Position numbers and translations under genes: made by a program. From Hyphomicrobiales bacterium (GTDB lineage: Bacteria > Pseudomonadota > Alphaproteobacteria > Rhizobiales > Hyphomicrobiaceae): 12,459 nt of DNA. Positions within the stretch are counted from its first letter, which is position 1; each line of letters starts with the position of its first letter. Below the pieces are notes generated by a model. That model did no database searches and was not told where the DNA came from. It saw only the letters and a list, made by a program, of their open reading frames with translations. Shown here in pieces: positions 1 to 6,140 of the stretch. The stretch is from assembly GCA_017304275.1 (NCBI GenBank), contig JAFKKW010000333.1:1-12459 (forward strand), in the 5' to 3' direction.

Positions 1-1
1 C

Positions 2-1198
2 CTGCCGGCGCTCATGCGGCACGTGCGGCGCAAGCGACTCGAGATCGTCGGGACAACACAGCTCGCCGTCGGGCGGCGCGAGCGGCGCTACCTGGTGGCG
101 GCCAGCCGTGTGGCGGCCGTCGACAACCGCCGGCAGTTCGGCACGACGGGGCTGAAGCCGATCGATGTCGTCCGCCGCCTCGACGGACTCGATTATGTCG
201 TGTTGCGCTGGCCCGAGCTGATCGAAGACGGGCGCCACGAGGGCGACATCGATCTGCTCGTTGCGCGCGGGGACGCCGACAAGATCCGAGAGCGCTTCTC
301 GGACTCGGTCGCGACCTATCCGCTCGACGTCTATTCCGACGACGGCAGCGGCGGCTACTATTTCAACCGCGCGCCCTACTACACGCCGCGCATGGCGCGG
401 CGCATGCTGGATTCAGCGACGACGACACCCGCCGGGTTGCGCGTCGCCGATGCACGCTGGCGCTATCTGTCATTCGGGTATCATCTGCTCCTGCACATCA
501 AGTCGCGGCGCGTGCCGCCCGGCACGAACGAGATCGGGCCCCAGACGTTCCGATCGCCGAAATACTTCGCCGAGCTCAAGCGCCTGGCAGTGGTTGCTGG
601 CGAACCCGCGCCGGCGTCGTTCGACGATATCGAGGCGGCGCTCAAAAAGGCCGACGCCTGGCCGGCTATCGACCTCATGGGCTTCTACGCGGAGAAAAGC
701 CCGTTCCTCAAACATCGCTATTTCGAGAACGCGGCGCTGCCGCCCGGGCTGATGACCGTGTTCGTCAGGGATTTCGGCCGCGGCACGGAGCCCGTGGCAC
801 GCATTCGCGACCTTCTGGCGTCGCGGTTCGATATCGTCTCGGAGGGGCCAGTCTCCGACGATGTCCGCGACGGCGTGCTGAAGAACGTGCGCGGCGGAAA
901 CTGGAGCGACCCGACCGCGCCGGGCGGCGAGGCGCGCCCTGTGTACTGGTTCATCTGCTGGGACAAGACGCCGAAACCACCGCTCCGGCGCACGCGCAAG
1001 AAGCGTCCGCGGATCGACAACGAGAACGTCAATCTCAAGTACGAGATCCGCGAGAACGTGGGCATCAAGACGCGCAAGCAGCAGCGCCTGATCCATACCA
1101 GCGACAACTCGACGGAAGCGCTGGAGCATATTCACGTGCTCGGCCGCGAGTTGGTCGTCAAGGCGCATCCGGCCGCGCAGGCGCTCGGTCTTGCCTAG
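2..1198 (+). CDS. Nucleotidyltransferase-like / NDP-kinase-like two-part protein, probably 5'-truncated
   Basis: The reading frame is open from the first bases of the window. The first ATG (base 14) has no Shine-Dalgarno sequence, so the true start is probably upstream. Counting from that ATG, the segment around residues 58-83 (LDYVVLRWPELI, then GDIDLLV) resembles the GD-x-D metal-binding signature of nucleotidyltransferase-fold proteins. The C-terminal part (about 245-385) has a beta strand and an 'RDLLASRFDIV' helix-strand. It ends in IHTSDNSTEALEHI (360 onward), which resembles the 'IHGSDS..SA..EI' segment of nucleoside diphosphate kinases. The catalytic His of true NDP kinases is not clearly placed. 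The arrangement suggests a nucleotide-handling enzyme of a polysaccharide or envelope pathway, but substrate and activity are unknown. The last codons overlap the stop of the convergent ELM1-like gene. That this is a gene is secure; the domain calls are tentative. Confidence 0.75.
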   Translation: MPALMRHVRRKRLEIVGTTQLAVGRRERRYLVAASRVAAVDNRRQFGTTGLKPIDVVRRLDGLDYVVLRWPELIEDGRHEGDIDLLVARGDADKIRERFSDSVATYPLDVYSDDGSGGYYFNRAPYYTPRMARRMLDSATTTPAGLRVADARWRYLSFGYHLLLHIKSRRVPPGTNEIGPQTFRSPKYFAELKRLAVVAGEPAPASFDDIEAALKKADAWPAIDLMGFYAEKSPFLKHRYFENAALPPGLMTVFVRDFGRGTEPVARIRDLLASRFDIVSEGPVSDDVRDGVLKNVRGGNWSDPTAPGGEARPVYWFICWDKTPKPPLRRTRKKRPRIDNENVNLKYEIRENVGIKTRKQQRLIHTSDNSTEALEHIHVLGRELVVKAHPAAQALGLA

Positions 1199-2256
1199 GC
1201 ATGATCCGCGGGCTCGTCGCCGCGCGCCGCCGTACCGACAAGATCCGCCAACCGGTCGAGGTGGTTTTCCTGCATCGGCCGCTCTCCGAGCGCGGCGTCG
1301 ATAACGGCGGCCGCATCGGCGGTCGCCAGCGGCAGGACGGCGAGCCATCCCGCCGCGACCAGACCGGCCACCGCCTGGTCGTCCTTGTTGGGCGCAACCT
1401 TTTGCGGGGCGAGCGCGACGGCGGGGCGCCGCGATACGGCCGCTTCCGTCATCATCGACATGGAGTCGCTCGTGACCAATACGAGATCGCAGTCGAGCGC
1501 CTTGTCGATGGATCCGGGGCCGGCGGTCCGGAAATCGACAAGCGTCGCGGCGCCGTCGGACCGCTCGACGAAGGGGCGGACATGCGCATAGGCGGCATCC
1601 GGCGTGCGCGGCGAGGTGACGATCGTCACCCGGCATTGCCATTCGGACGCGAGCGCGCCGGCAAGGGCGGTTAGACGGGCCCAGTCGTCGTCCTCGAACG
1701 CCGCATAGGACGTCGGCCCGCCGATCAGGACGCAAACGCGCGCGCCGCGCATGTCGTCCCTGCTCCCCAACGGGCGCGGCAGCGGCAGGCGATCCGGATC
1801 GAACGGTGACGGTTTCGGCCCGAAGACAACCTTCGGCGGCGCGGCCACCGACGCATAGGGCGTGAGAACAAGGCGAAACGCGGCGAGCGGATAGCCGCGC
1901 GTCGATCCGCTGAAGACGTTCGGCACGCCCCAAATGCGCGCCAAGGCCACGTTGGCGCCGAGCGTCGCGCCGCCCGCGGACACGATCAGATCGGGGATGG
2001 CGAACTCATTGGGATCGATCCCGTGCACAAGCGACAGAAACCGCGCCGGAGCAAGCAGGCGGCCGAGCTTCGGTATGAGCGCCTTCGGCAGCAGCGGCAG
2101 GCGCGCGCGGATCTCGCGGCGGTCCATCTCGATCGGGCCGCGCCGCTGCAGGGCCGCCACGACGCCCTCGCTTTGGCGGTAGTGGCCCGGACGGCCATCG
2201 GAGAGCAGGAGCACGCGCCTAGGCTGCGTCCCCCGCCCAGAGTCTGGTCGCTCCAC
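1195..2256 (-). CDS. ELM1/GtrOC1-like family protein (DUF1022), putative GT-B glycosyltransferase fold
   Basis: The 353-residue product shows the hallmarks of the family annotated as 'mitochondrial fission ELM1 family protein'. These are LSDGRPGH near the N-terminus (18-25), the PDLIVSAGG segment (88-96), an IGGP turn (178-181), and VTSDSMSMMTEA (261-272), the conserved SDS-x-SM-x-x-EA element. The fold resembles GT-B glycosyltransferases, and bacterial members often lie beside lipopolysaccharide or capsule genes. The exact reaction is not established. The chosen start is a GTG with a weak upstream AGGA; an in-frame GTG 14 codons further in (before LLLSDG) is an alternative. The gene converges on the nucleotidyltransferase-like gene with a 4-base stop overlap and diverges from the membrane protein at 2506. 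Family assignment is good; function is inferred. Confidence 0.88.
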   Translation of the reverse strand: MERPDSGRGTQPRRVLLLSDGRPGHYRQSEGVVAALQRRGPIEMDRREIRARLPLLPKALIPKLGRLLAPARFLSLVHGIDPNEFAIPDLIVSAGGATLGANVALARIWGVPNVFSGSTRGYPLAAFRLVLTPYASVAAPPKVVFGPKPSPFDPDRLPLPRPLGSRDDMRGARVCVLIGGPTSYAAFEDDDWARLTALAGALASEWQCRVTIVTSPRTPDAAYAHVRPFVERSDGAATLVDFRTAGPGSIDKALDCDLVLVTSDSMSMMTEAAVSRRPAVALAPQKVAPNKDDQAVAGLVAAGWLAVLPLATADAAAVIDAALGERPMQENHLDRLADLVGTAARGDEPADHA

Positions 2257-2349
2257 TTGCAGGACGATCCTCGCTTGCTCCCTTCCGTCGCGACATATTC
2301 GGGGTGCGCCGTCGGCTTGTCCATGGGGCGTGCCGTGCTCGACCCGTAT

Positions 2350-2366
2350 TGCCGCGGGCCGCGGCA
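2350..2366. promoter_or_regulatory. 17-bp perfect palindrome in divergent intergenic region
   Basis: TGCCGCGG-G-CCGCGGCA lies between the divergent ELM1-like gene (start 2256) and membrane protein gene (start 2506), in a 249-base gap without a convincing gene. It could be a dimeric regulator's operator, or in RNA a hairpin with stem TGCCGC/GCGGCA. High local GC makes some palindromes expected, so the functional reading is weak. Confidence 0.3.
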
Positions 2367-2505
2367 GCCCGGAATGGTAAATGCCGGACGCCGGCCATGC
2401 GGTTCGTCTCTGAGCGTGGCCGGGAATCCCTAGGCCGCGGGTGCCTTGATCGGCATACTCCCGCTGGCTTCGGTTCGGGGTCCATTCTTGCCGACAGGGT
2501 ACCGC

Positions 2506-3717
2506 ATGTCACTTGGTGCGCGCGCGTTCGTGTTCATCGTCTATGTGCTGCTCGGCGCGTCGTTCGTCGCCGTCCCGGCGCTACTGATCTGGGAGTTCGG
2601 CCCGGAACAGGCGCTCACCTTCGTCACATTCGATAGTCACCTCTTCCTTTTCTTTCCGACGCTCGGCCTCGTCGCGCTGGCCGCGTTCTACCTGCCGTCG
2701 TGCGCCTTCGTCGACATGTACTGGCGCTACATCCCGCTCGGACCGATCCGGTTTCTTGCCGGGCTCGTGGTGCTGGGCGGCGCCGCCTGGTACATCGCAC
2801 AGGGACTCGCGTCCAATCCGCACCGGTCGGTGTGGGATCTGAAACCGGCGACGCTCGCGGCCGATGCGAGCGAGCCGGCTGGCTGCGAGGCGTCGGGACA
2901 GCCCTGCGACCGCATCAAGCTCATCGACGGCGTGACCAACCTGCGTACCGTCAGCAGAAACCGGCTCGGCGTACATGAGTTTTATCGCTCCTGCCGGGCG
3001 GAGCCGCTGATCGGTAGCGACGGCTCGGCAGAGATCAAGCGGTTCTGTTTCGCCTCGACGCCGCTGACCGACTCGCCGCCACTCAGCACGGATGCCGCGT
3101 GCTGCCAGGCGCAACAGCGCTACCAGTCGGCGATCGACACCCTTTATCTCGATCCGGTGGAGCAATCGGTCACCGGCCGCGTCCACAAGCTGCTGTTGCC
3201 GGGCAAGGTCTTTTTCCTATTCATCCTGCTTGCGATCAGCGTACTGCTGACGGTCCGTCACGCAGGTGTGAAGGCTCACTATCCCAACCAGATCGCACGC
3301 ATCGAAATCGGCGTGCTGGTGGGCGCGGCAGCGATGATCTTCTTCCCGTTGATGAGCCAAGCCTATGTGCAGTCGGCGGATGCGCTGTTCGGCGTGCAGC
3401 AGAAAGGCGGCTTCCGCGCCATCGTGCCGCTGATGAGCTTCCTGTTCGGCGCGTGGGCGATGCTGCTGTTGTTGTTCTCCTTCCGACAGCACGACCACGA
3501 TCTCGAGCTCGCGGCCAAACTCGCGGGCGTGGCGGCAAGCACCATCGCCGTGCTCAAATACGATATCCTGGTGTCCATCATCGTGCGCTACCTGGGCTCG
3601 GGCGCCGACGAGCTTTCGGTGCTGCTGGTCTTCGGGCTGGCACTGCTGGCTGTTGTCGTCCTGCTGTCGCCGCTGGCGCGGCGCGGGATCCCGGGATCGA
3701 ACAAGCAAACGCCTTAA
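2506..3717 (+). CDS. Seven-helix membrane protein with cysteine-rich extracytoplasmic loop, function unknown
   Basis: I chose the ATG at 2506 (MSLGARAF) because AGGG lies 6 bases upstream and the first transmembrane helix starts right after it; a TTG at 2446 is in frame but unsupported. The 403-residue product has hydrophobic segments at about 7-30, 46-68, 82-100, 234-251, 268-287, 305-326 and 368-390. A soluble stretch of about 130 residues lies between helices 3 and 4 and contains six cysteines (127, 134, 163, 181, 199, 200). With a cytoplasmic N-terminus that loop would face the periplasm, so disulfides are likely. I do not recognise the family. There are no transporter signature motifs, kinase domain or catalytic residues I can name. 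The gene stands alone, divergent from the ELM1-like gene and convergent with the phasin. Confidence 0.82.
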   Translation: MSLGARAFVFIVYVLLGASFVAVPALLIWEFGPEQALTFVTFDSHLFLFFPTLGLVALAAFYLPSCAFVDMYWRYIPLGPIRFLAGLVVLGGAAWYIAQGLASNPHRSVWDLKPATLAADASEPAGCEASGQPCDRIKLIDGVTNLRTVSRNRLGVHEFYRSCRAEPLIGSDGSAEIKRFCFASTPLTDSPPLSTDAACCQAQQRYQSAIDTLYLDPVEQSVTGRVHKLLLPGKVFFLFILLAISVLLTVRHAGVKAHYPNQIARIEIGVLVGAAAMIFFPLMSQAYVQSADALFGVQQKGGFRAIVPLMSFLFGAWAMLLLLFSFRQHDHDLELAAKLAGVAASTIAVLKYDILVSIIVRYLGSGADELSVLLVFGLALLAVVVLLSPLARRGIPGSNKQTP

Positions 3718-3743
3718 CCGGCAACACGGGTTGCGTGTGCCGG
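3718..3743 (+). terminator. Hairpin after the membrane protein gene, possible terminator
   Basis: CCGGCA (3718-3723) pairs with TGCCGG (3738-3743). Inside, CAC pairs with GTG past a one-base bulge, closing a GGGTTGC loop. The hairpin begins directly after the TAA of the membrane protein. There is no T-run after it, so it may be a transcript-end stabiliser or a terminator shared by the convergent genes rather than a classical intrinsic terminator. Confidence 0.4.
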
Positions 3744-3770
3744 CCCAGAGTCGATCCTCGGTCAGTCTCA

Positions 3771-3802
3771 GCTAGTGGCGACCGTCGCTAGTGGCGAACG
3801 TC
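3771..3802. repeat. Tandem 16-bp direct repeat at the phasin stop codon
   Basis: Two adjacent 16-base units (3771-3786 and 3787-3802) match at 15 of 16 positions; both begin GCTAGTGGCGA and end CGTC. The second unit holds the last codons and TAG of the phasin (minus strand). The first is a copy placed just beyond the stop. The junction also forms an 11-bp palindrome, GCGAC-C-GTCGC (3778-3788). It looks like a short local duplication. Confidence 0.85.
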
Positions 3803-4192
3803 CACTTCCGCCTCGACCTCGTCGATGTGGGACTTGATCACGGACGTGGTCTCGTCGGCGAGCTTCTGGTTCAGCCGCGCGAAATATTGAAACTCGGCCT
3901 GATACTGCTGCTGGGCGCGCTGGAAGAAGTCCGAGTAGGCTGCGAACAGATCCTGCACGGTCTTGCATTCCATGAAGCGCTGCGAGGCGGCCATGTCCTC
4001 GTTGAAGCGCCGGTTGACGAAGCCCAGCCACTCGTTATTCGCCCGAGAGACCTGCTCCAGGAACCGGCCGTTCAGCTCCGTCATCGCCGCCAGCATCGGG
4101 CGGTTGATGCTCATCCAAGCCTCGAACGACGCGAGACCCGGGAGTTTGTCCGCGCGCTGGTCGGCCAGCGATCGTGACGCATTTGCATTCAT
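3788..4192 (-). CDS. Phasin family protein
   Basis: The 134-residue product is nearly all amphipathic helix and lacks a signal peptide. The stretch around residues 22-120 (FEAWMSINRPMLAAMTELNGRF, RFMECKTVQDLFAAYSDFFQRA, YQAEFQYFARLNQKLADE) fits the phasin pattern of alphaproteobacteria. In that pattern a 'C-x-x-x-x-D-L' turn is followed by a Gln-rich 'F.Q.A...Y..E' helix. Phasins coat polyhydroxyalkanoate granules, and some act as general lipid-surface or chaperone-like proteins; granule binding here is inferred from family alone. I chose the start MNANASRS because GGAGG lies about 8 bases upstream (complement of 4201-4205). A 34-residue N-terminal extension is open but has no ribosome site. 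No PHA synthase, depolymerase or phaR gene is visible in the window. The 3' end overlaps a tandem duplication. Confidence 0.88.
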   Translation of the reverse strand: MNANASRSLADQRADKLPGLASFEAWMSINRPMLAAMTELNGRFLEQVSRANNEWLGFVNRRFNEDMAASQRFMECKTVQDLFAAYSDFFQRAQQQYQAEFQYFARLNQKLADETTSVIKSHIDEVEAEVDVRH

Positions 4193-4303
4193 CGTACGCT
4201 CCTCCACCAGTAATCCGACGTACGGGCCAACCCATTTCGAAGACTTTCCTGGTCGGCACGTACTGCAATCCCCAACGTCTTTGGTTGGTTGCATTCGTGA
4301 TGC

Positions 4304-4343
4304 GCGGACCAGGGTTGTCGGTGTTTATGAGCTGCTGGTCCGC
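4304..4343. promoter_or_regulatory. Perfect 9-bp inverted repeat upstream of phasin
   Basis: GCGGACCAG (4304-4312) and CTGGTCCGC (4335-4343) are exact reverse complements separated by 22 bases, 110-150 bases upstream of the phasin start. On the minus strand a poor promoter-like pair overlaps it (TTGCGC, 18 bases, TCATAA). It could be an operator for phasin control or a long-looped RNA hairpin. It does not match the CTGC-N3/4-GCAG pattern I know for PhaR sites. Confidence 0.35.
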
Positions 4344-4446
4344 AAGCGGCGCAACGCGCACTTCAAAATGGCGCCGCTCTGCATTCCGTCGTCGGCGACA
4401 TCCACTGTCGCGCCGGCTCATGAATGGCGCTTTCAGTCTTTCAACG

Positions 4447-4455
4447 TTATCCACA
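4447..4455 (+). promoter_or_regulatory. Single DnaA-box match
   Basis: TTATCCACA matches the TTATNCACA DnaA box exactly and lies in a non-coding gap. I found no second box close by and no AT-rich unwinding element, so this is not evidence for an origin. It may be a regulatory DnaA site or chance. Confidence 0.3.
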
Positions 4456-4647
4456 CAATCCGGGCGCATTTGCGACATCGGGCTGCCCTAGGTCAGAGAC
4501 GGCAACGATCCTTCGATTTCCACTGTCGCCAGAACGCTCTCGAGATTCGACCTTTAAATTCAAGATGATCCCCGTCAACGTGCAGAGGATCCGGCGGGCG
4601 CGATGCGACCGTCAGACCAACGCTCACCGAGAAGCCGGAACGCGACC

Positions 4648-5550
4648 ATGCCGCCCCAAACAGCCCTCCGCTCCGTCGCTTCTTTCGCGGATCTCTGGAT
4701 CGGACGGCGCGCGCATCCCGATCCGCAAGCGCTCGCGGCGACGAGCGGGCTCGCACCGGCGGTCGTCGTGACGGGGGCTTCGCGCGGGATCGGCCGGGCG
4801 CTCGCGATGCGGTTCGCGCGCGCGGACCGTGACGTGGTACTGATCGCGCGCGACGAGGAGGCGCTCGCGACTGCGGCTGCAGACATCGCACGCAGCACCG
4901 CCGTCCGGGCAGTTCCGCTTGCCCTCGATGTAACGCTGGCGGACACGCCGGAGCGGCTCGATGCGGCGCTTCGCGCGGCCGGGCTCTATGCCGACGTGCT
5001 CGTCAACAACGCCGGGATCGGTCTTGCGGGCGCGTTCGCGACGCAATCGGCGCAGGACCTCGATCGCCTGATTGCGCTCAATATCACGGCCGCGACACGC
5101 CTCATGCATCACGCACTACCGCAGATGCTGGCGCGCGGGCGGGGCGGCATTCTGAACATCGCCTCGCTCGGCGCACTGGTGCCGGGGCCGCATCAGGCCG
5201 CCTATTACGCCAGCAAAGCCTATCTCCTGTCGCTGACGGAGGCCGTGGCGCACGAAGCGCGCGGCCGCGGCGTGCGCATCGCCGCTGTGGCGCCGGGGCC
5301 GGTCGACACGAAATTTCATCGTACCATGCAGGCAGAGAGCGCTCTCTACCGCACGCTCGTCCCGGCGTTGCGCGCGGAGACCGTGGCGCGCAGTGCCTAT
5401 CGCGGTTACCAGCTCGGGCGCACGGTGATCGTCCCGGGTGTGCTGGCGTCGCTGGCTGCTCTTGCTGTGAAGCTCGTGCCGCATCCCGTCACGGTTCCGA
5501 TCGTCGGCGCGCTCCTCGCCGTACGGGGGGCCGAACGCGACCGGTCGTGA
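4648..5550 (+). CDS. Short-chain dehydrogenase/reductase (classical SDR)
   Basis: The 300-residue NAD(P)-dependent oxidoreductase carries every classical SDR element. The cofactor glycine motif is TGASRGIG (42-49), with Arg after the Ser; NNAG is at 120-123. The catalytic Ser is in NIASLG (173), Tyr186 and Lys190 are in YYASK, and the APGPVDT turn is at 215-221. The Arg in the glycine motif hints at NADP(H), which is inference. I chose the start MPPQTALR because GGA lies 8 bases before it and the leader is already 40 residues; an ATG at 4603 with AGAGGA further off is possible. The C-terminal 35 residues are hydrophobic (VPGVLASLAALAVKLVPHPVTVPIVGALL), longer than in minimal SDRs and suggestive of membrane contact. 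The substrate cannot be told; acyl or lipid reduction is one option. Confidence 0.92.
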   Translation: MPPQTALRSVASFADLWIGRRAHPDPQALAATSGLAPAVVVTGASRGIGRALAMRFARADRDVVLIARDEEALATAAADIARSTAVRAVPLALDVTLADTPERLDAALRAAGLYADVLVNNAGIGLAGAFATQSAQDLDRLIALNITAATRLMHHALPQMLARGRGGILNIASLGALVPGPHQAAYYASKAYLLSLTEAVAHEARGRGVRIAAVAPGPVDTKFHRTMQAESALYRTLVPALRAETVARSAYRGYQLGRTVIVPGVLASLAALAVKLVPHPVTVPIVGALLAVRGAERDRS

Positions 5551-5641
5551 CACCTGCGACCGAATGTATCGAGGACGCAGTTCGTTACCGTGACGCTGTT
5601 CGTTTGCAGAGTTGAAACGATTTCACTGTTTAATTCGTCTC

Positions 5642-5720
5642 ACGCGCCAGGGATTAGGTCCCGCGTACCTTGGTGTCGAGCGGCGGCCTGACGAGAGCAT
5701 GGCTCTCGATAGGCTGCCGC
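5642..5720 (+). other. Two adjacent RNA hairpins after the SDR gene
   Basis: The first hairpin pairs ACGCG (5642-5646) with CGCGT (5662-5666). The second pairs GCGGCGGCCT (5680-5689) with AGGCTGCCGC (5711-5720), with one G-T wobble. After a GA/AT interior step it continues as CGAGAGC (5692-5698) against GCTCTCG (5702-5708), with a 3-base loop. Only a short TTTT (5725-5728) follows a few bases later. It may end the SDR transcript, which stops about 130 bases earlier, or belong to an independent small RNA. The strand is assumed from the TTTT. Confidence 0.4.
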
Positions 5721-5799
5721 CAATGTTTTCGAGCGTCCGCGCAAATCACCCGCCACGCGATGGGTTGCAAAGCCCTTAACAGATCGTAAGCGCGACGCC

Positions 5800-6012
5800 T
5801 CAGGCCGCACCCTTCTTCTGCGCGACCTGCTGTGCCAGCGCCTCGACCAGCTTGGTATCGATCTTGGGCGGCGCTCGGTCCACGGGACGGTCCGGGCGGT
5901 CGGAGATGGTATCCTCAAGGCTCACGGGATCGCTTGCCGGAAACGTTGCTTCCAGCGCCTTGTCGAGCTCCTGCTCGAGCTCCGCTTTCTTTTTCTTGAT
6001 GGTCGCCGTCAT
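5800..6012 (-). CDS. Small conserved 'ALEATFPASDP' protein, stress-regulon candidate
   Basis: The 70-residue hydrophilic protein starts with a Lys-rich helix (MTATIKKKKAELEQELDKALEATFPASDPVS). The 'LDKALEATFPASDP' core is a signature I recognise from short hypothetical proteins common in alphaproteobacteria. The rest is polar and proline-rich (PDRPVDRAPPK), ending in a helix LVEALAQQVAQKKGAA. There is no signal peptide or membrane helix, so it is probably cytoplasmic; its molecular role is unknown. The start is clear: GGGAGGA lies 6 bases before the ATG (complement of 6019-6025). Just upstream on the same strand is a perfect EcfG-type promoter, which argues for general stress control. The YqjD-like gene lies upstream on the same strand with a terminator-like hairpin between. 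Confidence 0.85.
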   Translation of the reverse strand: MTATIKKKKAELEQELDKALEATFPASDPVSLEDTISDRPDRPVDRAPPKIDTKLVEALAQQVAQKKGAA

Positions 6013-6042
6013 TGCTGATCCTCCCGCACTGAGACGTGAATA

Positions 6043-6068
6043 AACGTCTTTGTCCCGCGATCGGTTCC
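6043..6068 (-). promoter_or_regulatory. EcfG (general stress response) sigma promoter
   Basis: Read on the minus strand, GGAAC (6068-6064) is followed after 17 bases by CGTT (6046-6043). This is an exact match to the alphaproteobacterial EcfG/RpoE2/SigT consensus GGAAC-N16-17-CGTT. The predicted transcript start (about 6036) leaves a 5' leader of about 24 bases that holds the GGGAGGA ribosome site of the gene at 5800-6012. Spacing, strand and position all fit. A similar match inside the coding sequence near 527-551 shows the motif can also arise by chance. Confidence 0.75.
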
Positions 6069-6120
6069 TCCTTGATATCGCGCAAAGAAATGCCCACCCG
6101 CGTGCGGATGGGCTTTTTTT
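6048..6120 (+). ncRNA. Possible small RNA: anti-SD-loop hairpin plus intrinsic terminator
   Basis: On the plus strand CTTTG-(3-base bulge)-CGCGAT (6048-6061) pairs with ATCGCG-CAAAG (6077-6087). Its 15-base loop contains CCUCCUU (6067-6073), identical to the anti-Shine-Dalgarno end of 16S rRNA. The intrinsic terminator at 6092-6120 follows at once. Another hairpin, AGACGT/ACGTCT (6032-6037/6044-6049), lies just upstream. No gene on this strand needs a terminator here. Against this, I see no good plus-strand promoter, and the CCUCC arises partly because the opposite strand carries the stress promoter's GGAGGAAC. Treat as a candidate. Confidence 0.3.
6092..6120. terminator. Intrinsic terminator with T7 tail, probably bidirectional
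   Basis: GCCCA (6092-6096) pairs with TGGGC (6109-6113). After a mismatch, CCG (6098-6100) pairs with CGG (6105-6107) around a CGTG loop, and seven T's follow (6114-6120). On the minus strand the stem is followed by ATTTCTTTG and begins 28 bases after the YqjD-like stop, a normal terminator distance. It therefore probably ends that gene, yet the stronger T-run is on the plus strand. Confidence 0.8.
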
Positions 6121-6140
6121 CCTGCCTTCGTACGGCTTGG

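Larger units (their letters stand above)
4193..4647. other. Non-coding divergent region between phasin and SDR genes
   Basis: These 455 bases hold no convincing gene; short open frames here lack ribosome sites and family-like sequence. Visible elements are a 9-bp inverted repeat (4304-4312 / 4335-4343), a perfect DnaA-box match (4447-4455), an 11-bp direct repeat TCCACTGTCGC (4401-4411 and 4519-4529) and an AT-rich TTTAAATT element about 90 bases before the SDR start. It must hold the promoters of both flanking genes, but I cannot place either with confidence. Confidence 0.6.

Noticed and set aside
527..551. Minus-strand GGAAC-N16-CGTT match to the EcfG promoter
   Set aside because: It lies deep inside the first gene with no minus-strand gene downstream, so it is most likely chance.
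470..1933. Long minus-strand open frame across the first two genes
   Set aside because: Its translation is Arg-rich and low-complexity, a codon-bias shadow of the well-supported genes in other frames.
4401..4529. 11-bp direct repeat TCCACTGTCGC at 4401 and 4519
   Set aside because: Only two short copies 118 bases apart without further structure; could be chance.
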